Shown piece by piece: positions 1-9,832 of a DNA stretch of 64,000 nt. Below the pieces are notes generated by a model. The model searched no databases, was not told the origin of the DNA, and worked only from the letters and a program-made list of their open reading frames with translations. The stretch's first letter is position 1. Every line of letters begins with the position of its first letter. Source of the DNA: Sphingobacterium sp. (GTDB taxonomy: Bacteria > Bacteroidota > Bacteroidia > Sphingobacteriales > Sphingobacteriaceae). The stretch is from assembly GCA_031286695.1 (NCBI GenBank), contig JAITTY010000017.1:62001-126000 (forward strand). The letters are read 5' to 3'. The position numbers were made by a program, and so were the translations under genes.

Positions 1-1
1 G

Positions 2-958
2 CAAGATTCTAAAAATATTGTTGATCCGCGGGCACAGTCGGAAGATCTTGGTGATGACGCCATGAAAGCTGGTGAATATGGTATGCTGAACCTGCGTCGC
101 ATGATGCCTAATATCATCAATTGGACAACCAATGTCGGCGATGATTATTATCGCGCGGGTAAGCTGTATATGGGTGTGGTCGGACAATGGTATGCCTATG
201 CTGATCACGTCTTAAATAATATCGGCGGTATTTATCTGGAAAATGCTGTTTTAGGTGATCAAAAAGATGCTTATAGCCCGGTGCCTAAAGAAAAACAAGT
301 GCGCGCTTTAGAGTACCTCAAGAAGAATGTCTTTTACATGCCCGAGTGGTTGTTCGTTCCAGAGCTGATGGCAAAAACATTTCCATTGAAAGATTCTCCG
401 ATAGGGCCATTTGAGTATGCGCCTTATAACTTACAACGTGAATTTCAATACGCTATGTTGTATAAACTGGTCAATGATGAACGTTTGCTGCGTATGGTTG
501 AGATGGAAAATCTTTTCGGAAGTAAGAAAGCATGGAGTGCACCGGAGTTTCTAACTTCTGTACGTCAGACAGTCTTTGCTAAAACCATCGGTGGACAATC
601 CTTGGATCTTAAAACACGGATGCTGCAACAAAACTATGTGGATGTTCTGATGGTCTCTACCAACAAATCGATGGAGAAATTAAATGCGAAGAAACTGGCA
701 GGCGTTGAACAACTGGTTGAAGCGACACAACCTGACCTATGTTTACATCCACAACATGCATCTTCTTCACAAACTGGATTACGGAATGTACATGTCACTG
801 GTATGATACGCACTTCCGATATGCTGACCTATAAACGTGCTGAATTATATGAGATTTACCAGTTGTTGAAACAAAAGCAGCGGACGGGTGACGCGACTAC
901 CAAATCGCATTATATGGATCTTTTATTACGTATTGCAAATACCTTAGAATTAAACTAA
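2..958 (+). CDS. Zinc-dependent metalloprotease, C-terminal part (DUF5117/DUF4953 type), cut by window start
   Basis: The frame is open from base 2, so the gene begins before the window and 318 residues remain. The stretch around DPRAQSEDLGDDAMKAGEYG is characteristic of the large secreted or periplasmic zinc metalloproteases of Bacteroidota annotated with DUF5117 and DUF4953. The catalytic HExxH region must lie upstream, outside the window. The ATG at 62 lies inside the conserved block and is therefore internal, not the start. The stop is 19 bp before the next SusC gene, so the two are probably co-transcribed. The family commonly sits next to SusC/SusD pairs, which suggests use of peptides or glycoproteins. 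The family call rests on recognition of the C-terminal half only. Confidence 0.82.
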   Translation, partial: QDSKNIVDPRAQSEDLGDDAMKAGEYGMLNLRRMMPNIINWTTNVGDDYYRAGKLYMGVVGQWYAYADHVLNNIGGIYLENAVLGDQKDAYSPVPKEKQVRALEYLKKNVFYMPEWLFVPELMAKTFPLKDSPIGPFEYAPYNLQREFQYAMLYKLVNDERLLRMVEMENLFGSKKAWSAPEFLTSVRQTVFAKTIGGQSLDLKTRMLQQNYVDVLMVSTNKSMEKLNAKKLAGVEQLVEATQPDLCLHPQHASSSQTGLRNVHVTGMIRTSDMLTYKRAELYEIYQLLKQKQRTGDATTKSHYMDLLLRIANTLELN

Positions 959-977
959 TATATTAACATCTACCAAA

Positions 978-3900
978 ATGAATAAGTTTTTAATACCGTT
1001 GACCTTCATGTGTGTGCACGTTGCGCATGCGCAGGAATCCAGAGAACTGAAAGGAAAGGTTCTGGATGCGGTCACGTTAAAACCTGTCGTGGGGGCGACG
1101 GTTGTCGTTGAAAGTTCGGCAGTAGCAGAAGATATCGGTGTACCTAATCAGGTGCAGCAGTCGGCATTGGGTTCATTGACCGATGCAGCTGGAGAATTTC
1201 GCTTAAAAGTTCCTAATAATTTAAAATATGTAACGATTAGCTATGTCGGGTACCAGCGTATTCAGGTACCGGTATTTCAGGATCATAAGACAATCTTGCT
1301 TCAGCCAAGTGGTGAATCTTTGGATGAGGTGATCGTAACAGGTTATACGGATATCAAAAAACGTAAGAATACGACGGCATACAATAAAATCAATGTCGCT
1401 GATATCAAACAAACAGGTGTCGCGTCAATCGACGAAATGTTGGCCGGTCAGGTCGCAGGCTTGCAGCTAAGTAATTTTAATGGCGGACCTAACAGCGCGC
1501 CACAGATCCGCATCCGGGGTACGGTATCACTCAATGGCACACAAGACCCATTATGGGTCATCGATGGCTTACCGATTGAAGGAGCTGAATTGCCCAAACG
1601 AATTGACAAAGACAATTTGAATAGCTTGAGTAATCTTCCGATTGCGGGTATCAATCCTGACGATATCGCCGATATTACGGTATTAAAGGATGCAGCGGCG
1701 ACTTCCATCTATGGCGCGAGGGCGGCAAATGGAGTCATTGTGATTACCACAAAAAGGGGGAAATCTGGACCTGCAAAACTGCAGGTATCAGCAAATACCT
1801 TTGTGACGCAACGTCCGGATTTCGGTAAACTCAACCTGATGGATGCCAATGAAAAAGTGGACTTTGAACTCTTGATGGCCGACCGCACCGATTTAAATTA
1901 TCGTACGGATAAGGGTGCCATTATGCGTATCCTAACTAAAGCAAATGCATTGGATGCTTACCGTTCGGGTGGTTTGGCAGCCTTATCACCGGAAGTACAG
2001 CAGTCGATTAGTCAATTGCGCACACAACAGACGGATTGGGGGAAAGAATTATACCGTCAGGCAGTCAATCAACAGTATTCGGCATCAATTTCAGGCGGTA
2101 ATGACGGACACCGCTATTATTTGTCCAGCGGTTTTTACGATGAGAAGGGAGCAACAAAAGGAGCAGATCTTCGTCGTTATTCTTTGACATTAAATAATGA
2201 CTTCAATATTAACGACAGATTCAAAGCTGGAATCAATCTATTAGGATCCGTTTCAAATAGGCAGAACCCAATCCAGGATGACGATGCCTTTACTAATCCT
2301 AGTAATTATATGCGTTTGGTTAATCCATACTTGACTGTACGTGATCAATCTGGTAAATACAATTATGATCCGGATATTGAAGGCTATGAAAAAGATACCT
2401 ATATTCCTTTCAATGCTATAGAAGAAAGGGAAAATACTAAATATACTTTAACGAATAAGGCACTGAAAGCGATTGGTTACCTGGGATATACCATTGTTCC
2501 ACAATTGTCATTACGCTCCGAATTTGGTTTGCAGTTTGATGAAAACAGCACAGAAAAATTTGCCGATCAGGAAAGTTATAATACCCGCAAGTTGCGGGCT
2601 TCGACGCGGTATTACGATTCTGCAACTAAAACGTATAAATATTTCTTGCCTACAGGAGGTAAGATCGAAAATATCAATAATAGTATCTTCCAATATAATT
2701 GGAAAACTTACCTAAAATATAACAAAACTTGGAACGACAGACATGAGCTGGAATTGATGGGAGGAACAGAGCTGCGCCGTAGTACGAATAAAGCAGTATC
2801 AACCAAAGGTTTTGGCTACAATCCAGCGACTTTAACTACACAAAGTATTGTTTTTCCAAATAGTAATGATCAAACAAACTCCAAATTCCTTCAGTATAGT
2901 AAGGGATATATTGAGAACTCATATGCCTCTTTTTATGGAAATGCGACCTATACGTTTGATCGTAAATACAACGTCAATGGTAGTATTCGTTATGACGGCT
3001 CAAATATGTTCGGTGTAGATCCGCAATATCGTTTCTTACCAATCTGGTCTTTGTCCGGATCCTGGAACGTACTTGAGGAGGACTTCATCAAAGGAAAAAC
3101 GGCGTTATCGGATCTCCGTTTACGTGCTTCCTACGGTATTCAGGGCAATGTGGATCGGAATACCTATCCATTTATCGTTGGAAGGTATGGAAATTCGACT
3201 TTAATTCCGGGTTATAATGAAGGAACAGTTACGGTTGAGATACCTGCAAATGATAAATTACGTTGGGAGCGTACGCAATCTTATAATGCTGGAGTTGATC
3301 TAGGTCTATGGAAGAATAAATTGAATATTACTGTTGACTATTACAACAGAAAAAGTACCGACCTAATAGCTTATAGTGCATTGCCTTTAGAAAACGGTTT
3401 CCAGAATGTACAGGTCAATTGGGCCTCAGCACGAAACCAAGGTGTAGAACTGACCATATCAAGCCGTCAGATTCAAACAGATAAATTCTCCTGGTCAACG
3501 GACTTTAATATCGCACATAATGACAATAAGTTATTGAAGGTTATGAATGATCCGAAGGCTTATGCACCAGAGGCACAGGAAGGGCGCCCAATCAGTGGCC
3601 TATATGTGCTGGAAACAGCTGGACTGGATAAAGATGGTGTGATGCAATTTAGAAATCAAGATGGATCGGTTTCAAGCTTTGAAGAGTTTTATGGTTTATA
3701 CGATCCTTGGGCTGATTTCTTGCCGGGTTATATGTCGCAAACCGACATGACAGCTGCAGAATACCGTTCTAAATTTAAGTACAAAGGCAGTAAAGATCCG
3801 AAGTTTATCGTTGGTATGACCAACCGTTTCCGTTATGCTAACTTTGACTTGGCGATTTCAGCTGTCTTCAATCTGGAGCGTTGGGTAAGCCGTACACCGA

Positions 3901-4316
3901 CTTATAATCCAGCGAAGGTAGACCGAGGACAGAATTATACAACAGATCTTTTGAATGCCCTACAAAAGGGTGGTAATATGCCTGCTTTGGGAAGTATAAG
4001 TTCTGAATTAAATGACCGCTGGATGGCCTACGCGTGGTTGGAGAGTAATGATCCAATCAATTCATTCAGCCAGTATGATATTTGGGCTAAGAAAATGAGT
4101 TATGTCCGTATCAATAGCGTACGTTTGGGATATACACTACCTCCTGCACTAAGCAAAAAAATTGGTGCAAGCAATTTACGCGTGAATGTAGAAGGACGTA
4201 ATCTATTTGTTTTCGGAGCGAATTATGAAGGGTATTTTGATCCGGAGACTTATGGAAACTATTATGCGCAGCCGATCAGCAAATCTTTTGCTTTTGGTCT
4301 GTCAGCAAGTTTTTAA
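978..4316 (+). CDS. SusC/RagA-family TonB-linked outer membrane transporter
   Basis: This 1112-residue protein has a signal peptide (about residues 1-18, ending AHA), a carboxypeptidase-D regulatory-like domain (about 24-110), a TonB-box-like DEVIVTGY at 116-123, a plug domain with the typical IRIRGT and WVIDGLP segments, and a long C-terminal beta-barrel ending in an aromatic residue (ASF). SusC proteins form the barrel of the SusCD complex that moves oligomers across the outer membrane using TonB energy. It follows the metalloprotease by 19 bp and precedes a SusD gene by about 20 bp, so it is central in a three-gene unit. The substrate cannot be read from the sequence; the protease neighbour hints at peptides or glycopeptides. 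Confidence 0.95.
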   Translation: MNKFLIPLTFMCVHVAHAQESRELKGKVLDAVTLKPVVGATVVVESSAVAEDIGVPNQVQQSALGSLTDAAGEFRLKVPNNLKYVTISYVGYQRIQVPVFQDHKTILLQPSGESLDEVIVTGYTDIKKRKNTTAYNKINVADIKQTGVASIDEMLAGQVAGLQLSNFNGGPNSAPQIRIRGTVSLNGTQDPLWVIDGLPIEGAELPKRIDKDNLNSLSNLPIAGINPDDIADITVLKDAAATSIYGARAANGVIVITTKRGKSGPAKLQVSANTFVTQRPDFGKLNLMDANEKVDFELLMADRTDLNYRTDKGAIMRILTKANALDAYRSGGLAALSPEVQQSISQLRTQQTDWGKELYRQAVNQQYSASISGGNDGHRYYLSSGFYDEKGATKGADLRRYSLTLNNDFNINDRFKAGINLLGSVSNRQNPIQDDDAFTNPSNYMRLVNPYLTVRDQSGKYNYDPDIEGYEKDTYIPFNAIEERENTKYTLTNKALKAIGYLGYTIVPQLSLRSEFGLQFDENSTEKFADQESYNTRKLRASTRYYDSATKTYKYFLPTGGKIENINNSIFQYNWKTYLKYNKTWNDRHELELMGGTELRRSTNKAVSTKGFGYNPATLTTQSIVFPNSNDQTNSKFLQYSKGYIENSYASFYGNATYTFDRKYNVNGSIRYDGSNMFGVDPQYRFLPIWSLSGSWNVLEEDFIKGKTALSDLRLRASYGIQGNVDRNTYPFIVGRYGNSTLIPGYNEGTVTVEIPANDKLRWERTQSYNAGVDLGLWKNKLNITVDYYNRKSTDLIAYSALPLENGFQNVQVNWASARNQGVELTISSRQIQTDKFSWSTDFNIAHNDNKLLKVMNDPKAYAPEAQEGRPISGLYVLETAGLDKDGVMQFRNQDGSVSSFEEFYGLYDPWADFLPGYMSQTDMTAAEYRSKFKYKGSKDPKFIVGMTNRFRYANFDLAISAVFNLERWVSRTPTYNPAKVDRGQNYTTDLLNALQKGGNMPALGSISSELNDRWMAYAWLESNDPINSFSQYDIWAKKMSYVRINSVRLGYTLPPALSKKIGASNLRVNVEGRNLFVFGANYEGYFDPETYGNYYAQPISKSFAFGLSASF

Positions 4317-4337
4317 TTCTTTTAATTGATTTATAAC

Positions 4338-5657
4338 ATGAAAAAAATAGTTTATTTTGGAATGGTCATGGCTGCTAGTGCATTGACATCCTGCAATAAA
4401 TATTTAGATATACAACCGGTAGGAACTGTCATTCCTGCCTCGGAAAGTGATTTTAGAGGATTAATGACAAGTAGTTATACTGGTTTTCCTGCGCATAAGT
4501 CCTATTTGTCCTTACGTACGGATGAACTATTGTTGGATGAAAGTTCGACAGATGCGGCTAGAACCAAAGATATCTATCTTTGGAACGATCAAAACCCTGA
4601 TCCCGCAACAATTGCTTATCCTTATTTGGCATTTTACAATAGTATTTTTTATAGCAACCAGGTCATCAGTACAATTGATGAGAAATTAGGAAGTAATGCC
4701 ACGGTAGATCAGATTAAAGGCGAAGCCTACCTGATGCGTGCCTATGCTCATTTTGAGTTGTTAAATCTTTACAGCGAGGTCTATTCAGCGAGCAATGCAG
4801 GGCTTCGGGGTGTTCCTTTATCGACCAAGATCGACCTGGAACAACGTTTTGTTCCTGCGACTATTGGAGAGTCTTATGCGCAGATTCTGACGGACATGGA
4901 AAAAGGGACAGCTTTATTGACTGTGGATGATCAGGCTAAAGGCGTTAATTATCGCTTTAGCAAGCGCGCTGCGCACGCGATGGCGTCACGTGTTCATTTG
5001 TATCGCGGAGAGTGGCAGGAAGCAATTGATGCTGCTAAAAAAGCTTTGGCTATAAATGATAAATTGGTTGATTTAAATGTTGCTGGAAGTCAACTTCCGA
5101 ACGATTTTGAATCGGTAGAGATGATTATGGCCCTTGAAAAAGTTTCCATTCCAGAAGTTCGCTCAAGCTCATTTATTTCGCCTTCTTTATTGTCGGCCTA
5201 TTCGGATGGTGATTTGAGAAAAGAACGCTATTTCCAAAAAAGAAGTGGCGATTATGTATCCCTCAAAGGTGGTGACAATCGTTTCAATGTAAGTTTCAGA
5301 AATGCTGATCTTTATTTGACTATGGCGGAATGTTACGTTCGTCTGGGAAATACAGCTGAAGCATTGAAATATCTGTCTGCATTAAAGAAAAATAGATTTA
5401 CCGCAGATGCATATACCAAAGAAACTAAAGCTGATGCAAGTTTATCAAAGGAGCAATTGCTAGATGCGGTTATGCTGGAGCGCAAACGTGAACTGGCGTT
5501 GGAGGGACTACGTTGGTATGATCTGAAACGGACGACAAGACCGACGATCACCCATAGTAGCTTCGGCAGAACAGTAACCCTGCAGCAGAATGATCCGCGT
5601 TATGTGATTCGCTATCCACAGGAAGCCATCAACAATAATCCCGATCTGTTGAAATAA
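4338..5657 (+). CDS. SusD/RagB-family surface lipoprotein
   Basis: This 439-residue substrate-binding partner of the SusC just upstream starts at the ATG at 4338. That start gives a clean lipoprotein signal peptide with lipobox ALTSC and Cys19; a TTG 12 bp upstream is in frame but less likely. The Asn-Lys-Tyr-Leu-Asp-Ile sequence after the Cys and the helical TPR-like core (for example AYLMRAYAHFELLNLY) are typical of SusD. The C-terminal part carries the usual ERKRELALEGLRWYDLKR segment. It acts on the outer face of the outer membrane as the lid over its SusC. A strong terminator follows at 5686-5720, closing the operon. Confidence 0.93.
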   Translation: MKKIVYFGMVMAASALTSCNKYLDIQPVGTVIPASESDFRGLMTSSYTGFPAHKSYLSLRTDELLLDESSTDAARTKDIYLWNDQNPDPATIAYPYLAFYNSIFYSNQVISTIDEKLGSNATVDQIKGEAYLMRAYAHFELLNLYSEVYSASNAGLRGVPLSTKIDLEQRFVPATIGESYAQILTDMEKGTALLTVDDQAKGVNYRFSKRAAHAMASRVHLYRGEWQEAIDAAKKALAINDKLVDLNVAGSQLPNDFESVEMIMALEKVSIPEVRSSSFISPSLLSAYSDGDLRKERYFQKRSGDYVSLKGGDNRFNVSFRNADLYLTMAECYVRLGNTAEALKYLSALKKNRFTADAYTKETKADASLSKEQLLDAVMLERKRELALEGLRWYDLKRTTRPTITHSSFGRTVTLQQNDPRYVIRYPQEAINNNPDLLK

Positions 5658-5685
5658 TTGATTTTTTTTAAATCCTATATATATT

Positions 5686-5720
5686 AATCCATTTTCTTTT
5701 TAAGGAAATGGATTTTTTAT
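5686..5720 (+). terminator. Rho-independent terminator after the first SusD
   Basis: AATCCATTT at 5686-5694 pairs with AAATGGATT at 5706-5714. The stem continues through one T-G wobble and a CTT/AAG run to a three-base loop, and a T-run follows at 5713-5718. It closes the protease-SusC-SusD operon 13 bp before the next start codon, so the regulator gene is probably transcribed separately or by read-through. Confidence 0.8.
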
Positions 5721-5732
5721 TACATTCAACCC

Positions 5733-6458
5733 ATGGGATGGAAAATACTGATAGTAGAAGACGAAGATTGGGCTTTTGTAGGTTTAAAGGAAATGCTGAC
5801 AACGCTATACGGCGAAACTGTATTGACTTTTTCCAATGCAAAAGAGATTCAGGAGGCTGTGGTAGCGATCAATAAGCAGCATTTTGACCTGATTTTCATG
5901 GATATCCACCTCATGGATGGACTGAGCTTTGAGATTTTCAAGCAGGTGACTATCGATGTTCCACTTATTTTTACAACCGCTTACGAACAATATGCCTTGG
6001 AGGCTTATCAAAACAAGGGTTATGCCTATTTGTTAAAACCATTTGATAGCGATGAGCTGGCACAGGTAATGAATCGTATCGAGCCGCTACTACCCAAAGT
6101 CGAACCTCGGCTTAAACAGCGTTTTCTAGTGAAATATGGCAATTTTTTAAAATCGCTTGCCATTGCTGATATTGCTTATTTTATGGCCGAAGACAAAGAA
6201 TTGTACGCGGTCGAAAAAGATTCCGGCATCGCTTATATTATTGAAGATACCATCACCCATCTGGTCACACAGGTAGACCCAATGGTCTTTTTCCAGATCA
6301 ATCGAAAATTTCTCGTTCGGATCGATGCGATCCAGTCCATGTTAAAGATTAGCAGAAATCGGATCAAGTTAGAATTAATACCAGCGACCCCCGAAGGTAT
6401 TGTCGTCATTGTCAGCGAAGAACGCTCCCCAAATTTTCAAAGATGGCTTGATCAATAA
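5733..6458 (+). CDS. LytTR-family response regulator (orphan)
   Basis: The protein has 241 residues. Residues 3-118 form a receiver domain with acidic residues D10/E11, phospho-acceptor D57 (in the LIFMDIHLMDG strand), T81 and K102. Residues about 127-236 form a LytTR DNA-binding domain with the FFQINRKFLV segment typical of the family. LytTR regulators usually bind two direct half-sites about 21 bp apart and are often paired with a histidine kinase of the LytS/YehU type. No kinase lies beside this gene. It sits between two SusC/SusD operons, whose control by it is possible but unproven. A LytTR-like direct repeat lies 15 kb away at 21735-21768. Confidence 0.93.
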   Translation: MGWKILIVEDEDWAFVGLKEMLTTLYGETVLTFSNAKEIQEAVVAINKQHFDLIFMDIHLMDGLSFEIFKQVTIDVPLIFTTAYEQYALEAYQNKGYAYLLKPFDSDELAQVMNRIEPLLPKVEPRLKQRFLVKYGNFLKSLAIADIAYFMAEDKELYAVEKDSGIAYIIEDTITHLVTQVDPMVFFQINRKFLVRIDAIQSMLKISRNRIKLELIPATPEGIVVIVSEERSPNFQRWLDQ

Positions 6459-6543
6459 TAGTAAGTTAGCTAACTAAATAATTCGTTTTCTAAGGTTTTC
6501 TTAAATTAAATAGCTTTTTAATAGTGTTTTTCTGTTTTTTTAA

Positions 6544-6604
6544 CAAAATCTAGTAATTCAATAGATTTTGTTATATATTTGCGTTCAAATAAAATCTATT
6601 GAAT
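6544..6604. promoter_or_regulatory. Triple alternating inverted repeat around the promoter of the second SusC
   Basis: The motif AAAATCTA occurs at 6545-6552, inverted at 6562-6569, and again direct at 6591-6598. Units two and three extend to a perfect 14-bp inverted repeat: 6556-6569 with 6591-6604, ATTCAATAGATTTT against its complement. The 21-bp gap between them holds a Bacteroidota -7 box, TATATTTG, at 6574-6581. No good -33 TTTG is visible. The arrangement fits either an operator covering the promoter or two mutually exclusive hairpins. Confidence 0.55.
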
Positions 6605-6685
6605 ATGTAGTTTTTATTTAAGCAAAAGGTTATCACGCTTTTTGTATTTAATCACACTTAACTTATTTATTAAAGCATCCTTTAT

Positions 6686-9600
6686 ATGTACGCAAAATTT
6701 AAATACATTCCTATTGCTGCGATAGCATTGTCTGGTGTCAATATGAACCGGCTCTATGCTCAGCAGCGGGCTATACAGGGGAAAGTTGTTGATGCCAATA
6801 CCCGACAGGCACTTCCTGGTGTAAATGTCCGGATTTCCGGCCAAAATCAAGGGACCCTAACGAATGCAACAGGTGAATTTACGCTTAATGTGACTGGTGA
6901 TGCACTACCTCAGTTGGAATTTTCCTTTGTGGGGTATGAATCTCAACGGGTAAAACCTAGCGGCACAAACCTGACTTTATTGTTAAAACCATCAAGTACA
7001 GATTTGGAAGAGGTCGTTGTGGTTGCTTATGGTACTGCTAAGCGTACGAGTATTACGGGCTCGGTAAGTACAGTAAGCAGCAAAGCGATTGAAAATAGAC
7101 AAGTATCAAATATTACCAAAGCATTGGAAGGTCAGGTTCCGGGCTTGCAGTCCGTTGCCTCTTCAGGACAGCCGGGGACAGAGGCAGCCATCCGCATTAG
7201 AGGTATTGGGTCGATTAACGCATCTAGTGCACCTTTGATCGTATTGGATGGAAGTCCTTACGCTGGTGATATAAACTCCATCAATCCGAATGATATCCAG
7301 TCCATCTCTGTCTTAAAAGATGCGGCATCTAGTGCACTTTATGGTTCCAGAGGAGCAAATGGAGTGATTATTATTACGACAAAGTCGGGCGTGACCTCGG
7401 ACAATACCAAGATTAATCTCAATTTTACACAGGGGTATTCAACACGGGCGGTCCGTGACTATGATCAAGTGTCTACAGATGAATACTTCCAGCTTTATTG
7501 GGAAGCCCTCAGGAATAAAAATTTGTCGAATGGATTGACAGCGGAGCAAGCTGCTTCAAATGCAAGTAAAACAGTTTTGACAGATTTAAATATCAACCCT
7601 TACGGAAGTCAATACCCACAGCCGGTCGGAGTAGATGGTAAATTGGTAGCCGGAGCGAAGACGCTTTGGAATGATCCATGGACGGATGTCCTACAACGTA
7701 CAGGAGTACGTACGCAGGCGGATCTTGGATTTAGTGGTGGTAGTGCAAAAAGTACATATTACATTTCAGGAGGTTATCTCAATGACCAAGGAATTGCTAT
7801 TGAATCAGGTTTTAAACGCTATAATCTGCGTGCGAATATTGATAGCAAAGTCAAATCCTGGTTAAATGTCGGGCTAAATATTGGCGGTAGTAGTACACAA
7901 CAAAAATATCCGCAGTCTGAAGACAGTAATACGGCTAACATCATCAATTTCACAAGATTGGTCCCTTCTTTTTATCCGTACTATGAGCGGAATGCGGATG
8001 GCTCATATGTCCTTGATGGAGCGGGAAATAAAATTTACGATTTTGGAGAATACCGTCCCAGTGGGGCGACACCGCGTAATAATTTAGCGGCTTCCCTGCC
8101 ATTGGACCGCAATGATATCCGTCGGGAAAATCTATCCGCCCGAACGTATCTTGAAGTGTTGTTTTCCAAAAATTTGAAATTTAAGTCGACGTATAGTGTT
8201 GATTACCTCAATGGGAATACGCACGACTATACTAATCCATTGTTGGGCGATGGTGTCAACACCGGAGGTTATGTATATCGCTCAAATGTACGTACTGTCG
8301 CACAGACCTGGAATAACTTACTGACTTATGAAAGGCAGTTTGGTTTACATTCCCTCAATGTGCTGGCCGGACAGGAATACTATGATTTTAACAGCAGTAA
8401 TATAAATGGTAGCAGACAGCAGTTTGTACTTCCTTACTTTGATGAGCCGGCTGCTGCATCACAGCTCAATAATTTTACAGGATCTAGTGTTGATTATAGA
8501 TTGTTGAGTTTTTTGGGAAGAGCGGAGTATAACTATGATAACAAGTATTATTTTTCAACTTCGCTACGGACCGACGGATCATCCCGTTTTTCTCCGGATA
8601 AACGATGGGGGACATTCTGGTCTGTAGGTGGCTCCTGGAAGCTGAAACAAGAAGAGTTTTTGAAGGATAACACAACGTTGAATCAGCTGACTGTAAGAGC
8701 AAGTTATGGTGGGCAGGGAAATGATAATCTGGGAACCTACTATGCTTATAAAGGACTTTACACCATTGCCAACAGCTTGGGTAAGGGCGGCACCTATACC
8801 GGTAGGTTAGCTACTCCTGACCTAAAATGGGAGTCGAATCTGAACTTGAATGTTGGGGTTGATGTATCCGCCTTTGAGAATCGGGTGTCGTTAAGTGTAG
8901 AGTATTTTAACCGCAGAAGCAAGGATTTGCTATTTACAATGCCAATGGCTTATTCGACTGGTTATACAGGTTACGATGCTAATATTGGCGCGTTGAAAAA
9001 TACAGGTGTTGATGTCGATATTCGTACAGTACCTGTTCAGAACGACAATTTTAAATGGAATCTGGATGTCAATCTTTCGCATTATAAAAACAAGATTACA
9101 GCATTGCCCAAAGATAATAAATCAATCATCACCGGTAATAAATTGCTGCGGGTGGGGGGAAGCATCTATGATTTCTATTTGCCGGAATGGGCGGGTGTAA
9201 ATCCTGAAAATGGTTTACCACAGTGGTATACCGCAGATAAGGATGGCAATAAAACCGGAGAAAAAACATCAGAATACAGTAAGGCCGGTAATTTTATTGC
9301 AGGCACCTCACTGCCGGATCTTGTCGGTGGGATTCAAAATAGTTTCACCTACAAAAATTTTGATTTGTCTGCTCTGTTGAGTTTTAGTTTGGGTGGAAAG
9401 ATATTGGATAACGATTACATTCAGCTTATGCATAGCGGCAATAATCCGGGACGTGCCTGGTCCAAGGAGATCCTCGAGCGCTGGACGCCTGAAAATACGC
9501 AAGCGGATGTACCTAAGTTGACTACCGACAATCTGAATTGGACTTCAGCCTCTACGCGTTTTCTTTATAGTGGTACATATGCCAGGCTTAAAAATGTGAG

Positions 9601-9796
9601 TTTGGGCTATAGACTGCCATCAGATTTATTGAAACGCATTGGGGTAGAAAAACTTCGCGTCTTTGCAACTGCCGAAAACTTATTGACATTTTATGGGCAT
9701 CAGGGGATGGATCCAGAGCAGACGGTAAATGGAGCGACCTATTTCCGTTATCCGGCAATGCGAACAATATCTGGTGGTATTCAGCTTGTTTTTTAA
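6686..9796 (+). CDS. SusC/RagA-family TonB-linked outer membrane transporter
   Basis: This 1036-residue protein has a signal peptide ending near LYAQ (residue 25), a carboxypeptidase-D regulatory-like domain (about 28-102), a TonB-box-like EEVVVVAYG at 108-116, and the SITGSVSTV segment that follows it in many SusC proteins. The plug contains IRIRGIGSINAS and SVLKDAASSALYG, and the barrel runs to the C-terminal QLVF. Its partner SusD begins 36 bp downstream. The leader from the putative start site (about 6588) is near 100 nt, long enough for regulation by the repeats at 6544-6604. No enzyme gene is attached, so the substrate cannot be inferred. Confidence 0.95.
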   Translation: MYAKFKYIPIAAIALSGVNMNRLYAQQRAIQGKVVDANTRQALPGVNVRISGQNQGTLTNATGEFTLNVTGDALPQLEFSFVGYESQRVKPSGTNLTLLLKPSSTDLEEVVVVAYGTAKRTSITGSVSTVSSKAIENRQVSNITKALEGQVPGLQSVASSGQPGTEAAIRIRGIGSINASSAPLIVLDGSPYAGDINSINPNDIQSISVLKDAASSALYGSRGANGVIIITTKSGVTSDNTKINLNFTQGYSTRAVRDYDQVSTDEYFQLYWEALRNKNLSNGLTAEQAASNASKTVLTDLNINPYGSQYPQPVGVDGKLVAGAKTLWNDPWTDVLQRTGVRTQADLGFSGGSAKSTYYISGGYLNDQGIAIESGFKRYNLRANIDSKVKSWLNVGLNIGGSSTQQKYPQSEDSNTANIINFTRLVPSFYPYYERNADGSYVLDGAGNKIYDFGEYRPSGATPRNNLAASLPLDRNDIRRENLSARTYLEVLFSKNLKFKSTYSVDYLNGNTHDYTNPLLGDGVNTGGYVYRSNVRTVAQTWNNLLTYERQFGLHSLNVLAGQEYYDFNSSNINGSRQQFVLPYFDEPAAASQLNNFTGSSVDYRLLSFLGRAEYNYDNKYYFSTSLRTDGSSRFSPDKRWGTFWSVGGSWKLKQEEFLKDNTTLNQLTVRASYGGQGNDNLGTYYAYKGLYTIANSLGKGGTYTGRLATPDLKWESNLNLNVGVDVSAFENRVSLSVEYFNRRSKDLLFTMPMAYSTGYTGYDANIGALKNTGVDVDIRTVPVQNDNFKWNLDVNLSHYKNKITALPKDNKSIITGNKLLRVGGSIYDFYLPEWAGVNPENGLPQWYTADKDGNKTGEKTSEYSKAGNFIAGTSLPDLVGGIQNSFTYKNFDLSALLSFSLGGKILDNDYIQLMHSGNNPGRAWSKEILERWTPENTQADVPKLTTDNLNWTSASTRFLYSGTYARLKNVSLGYRLPSDLLKRIGVEKLRVFATAENLLTFYGHQGMDPEQTVNGATYFRYPAMRTISGGIQLVF

Positions 9797-9832
9797 GGGT
9801 GTATTGTTAATCTGAGAATTTAAAGGAAAATC

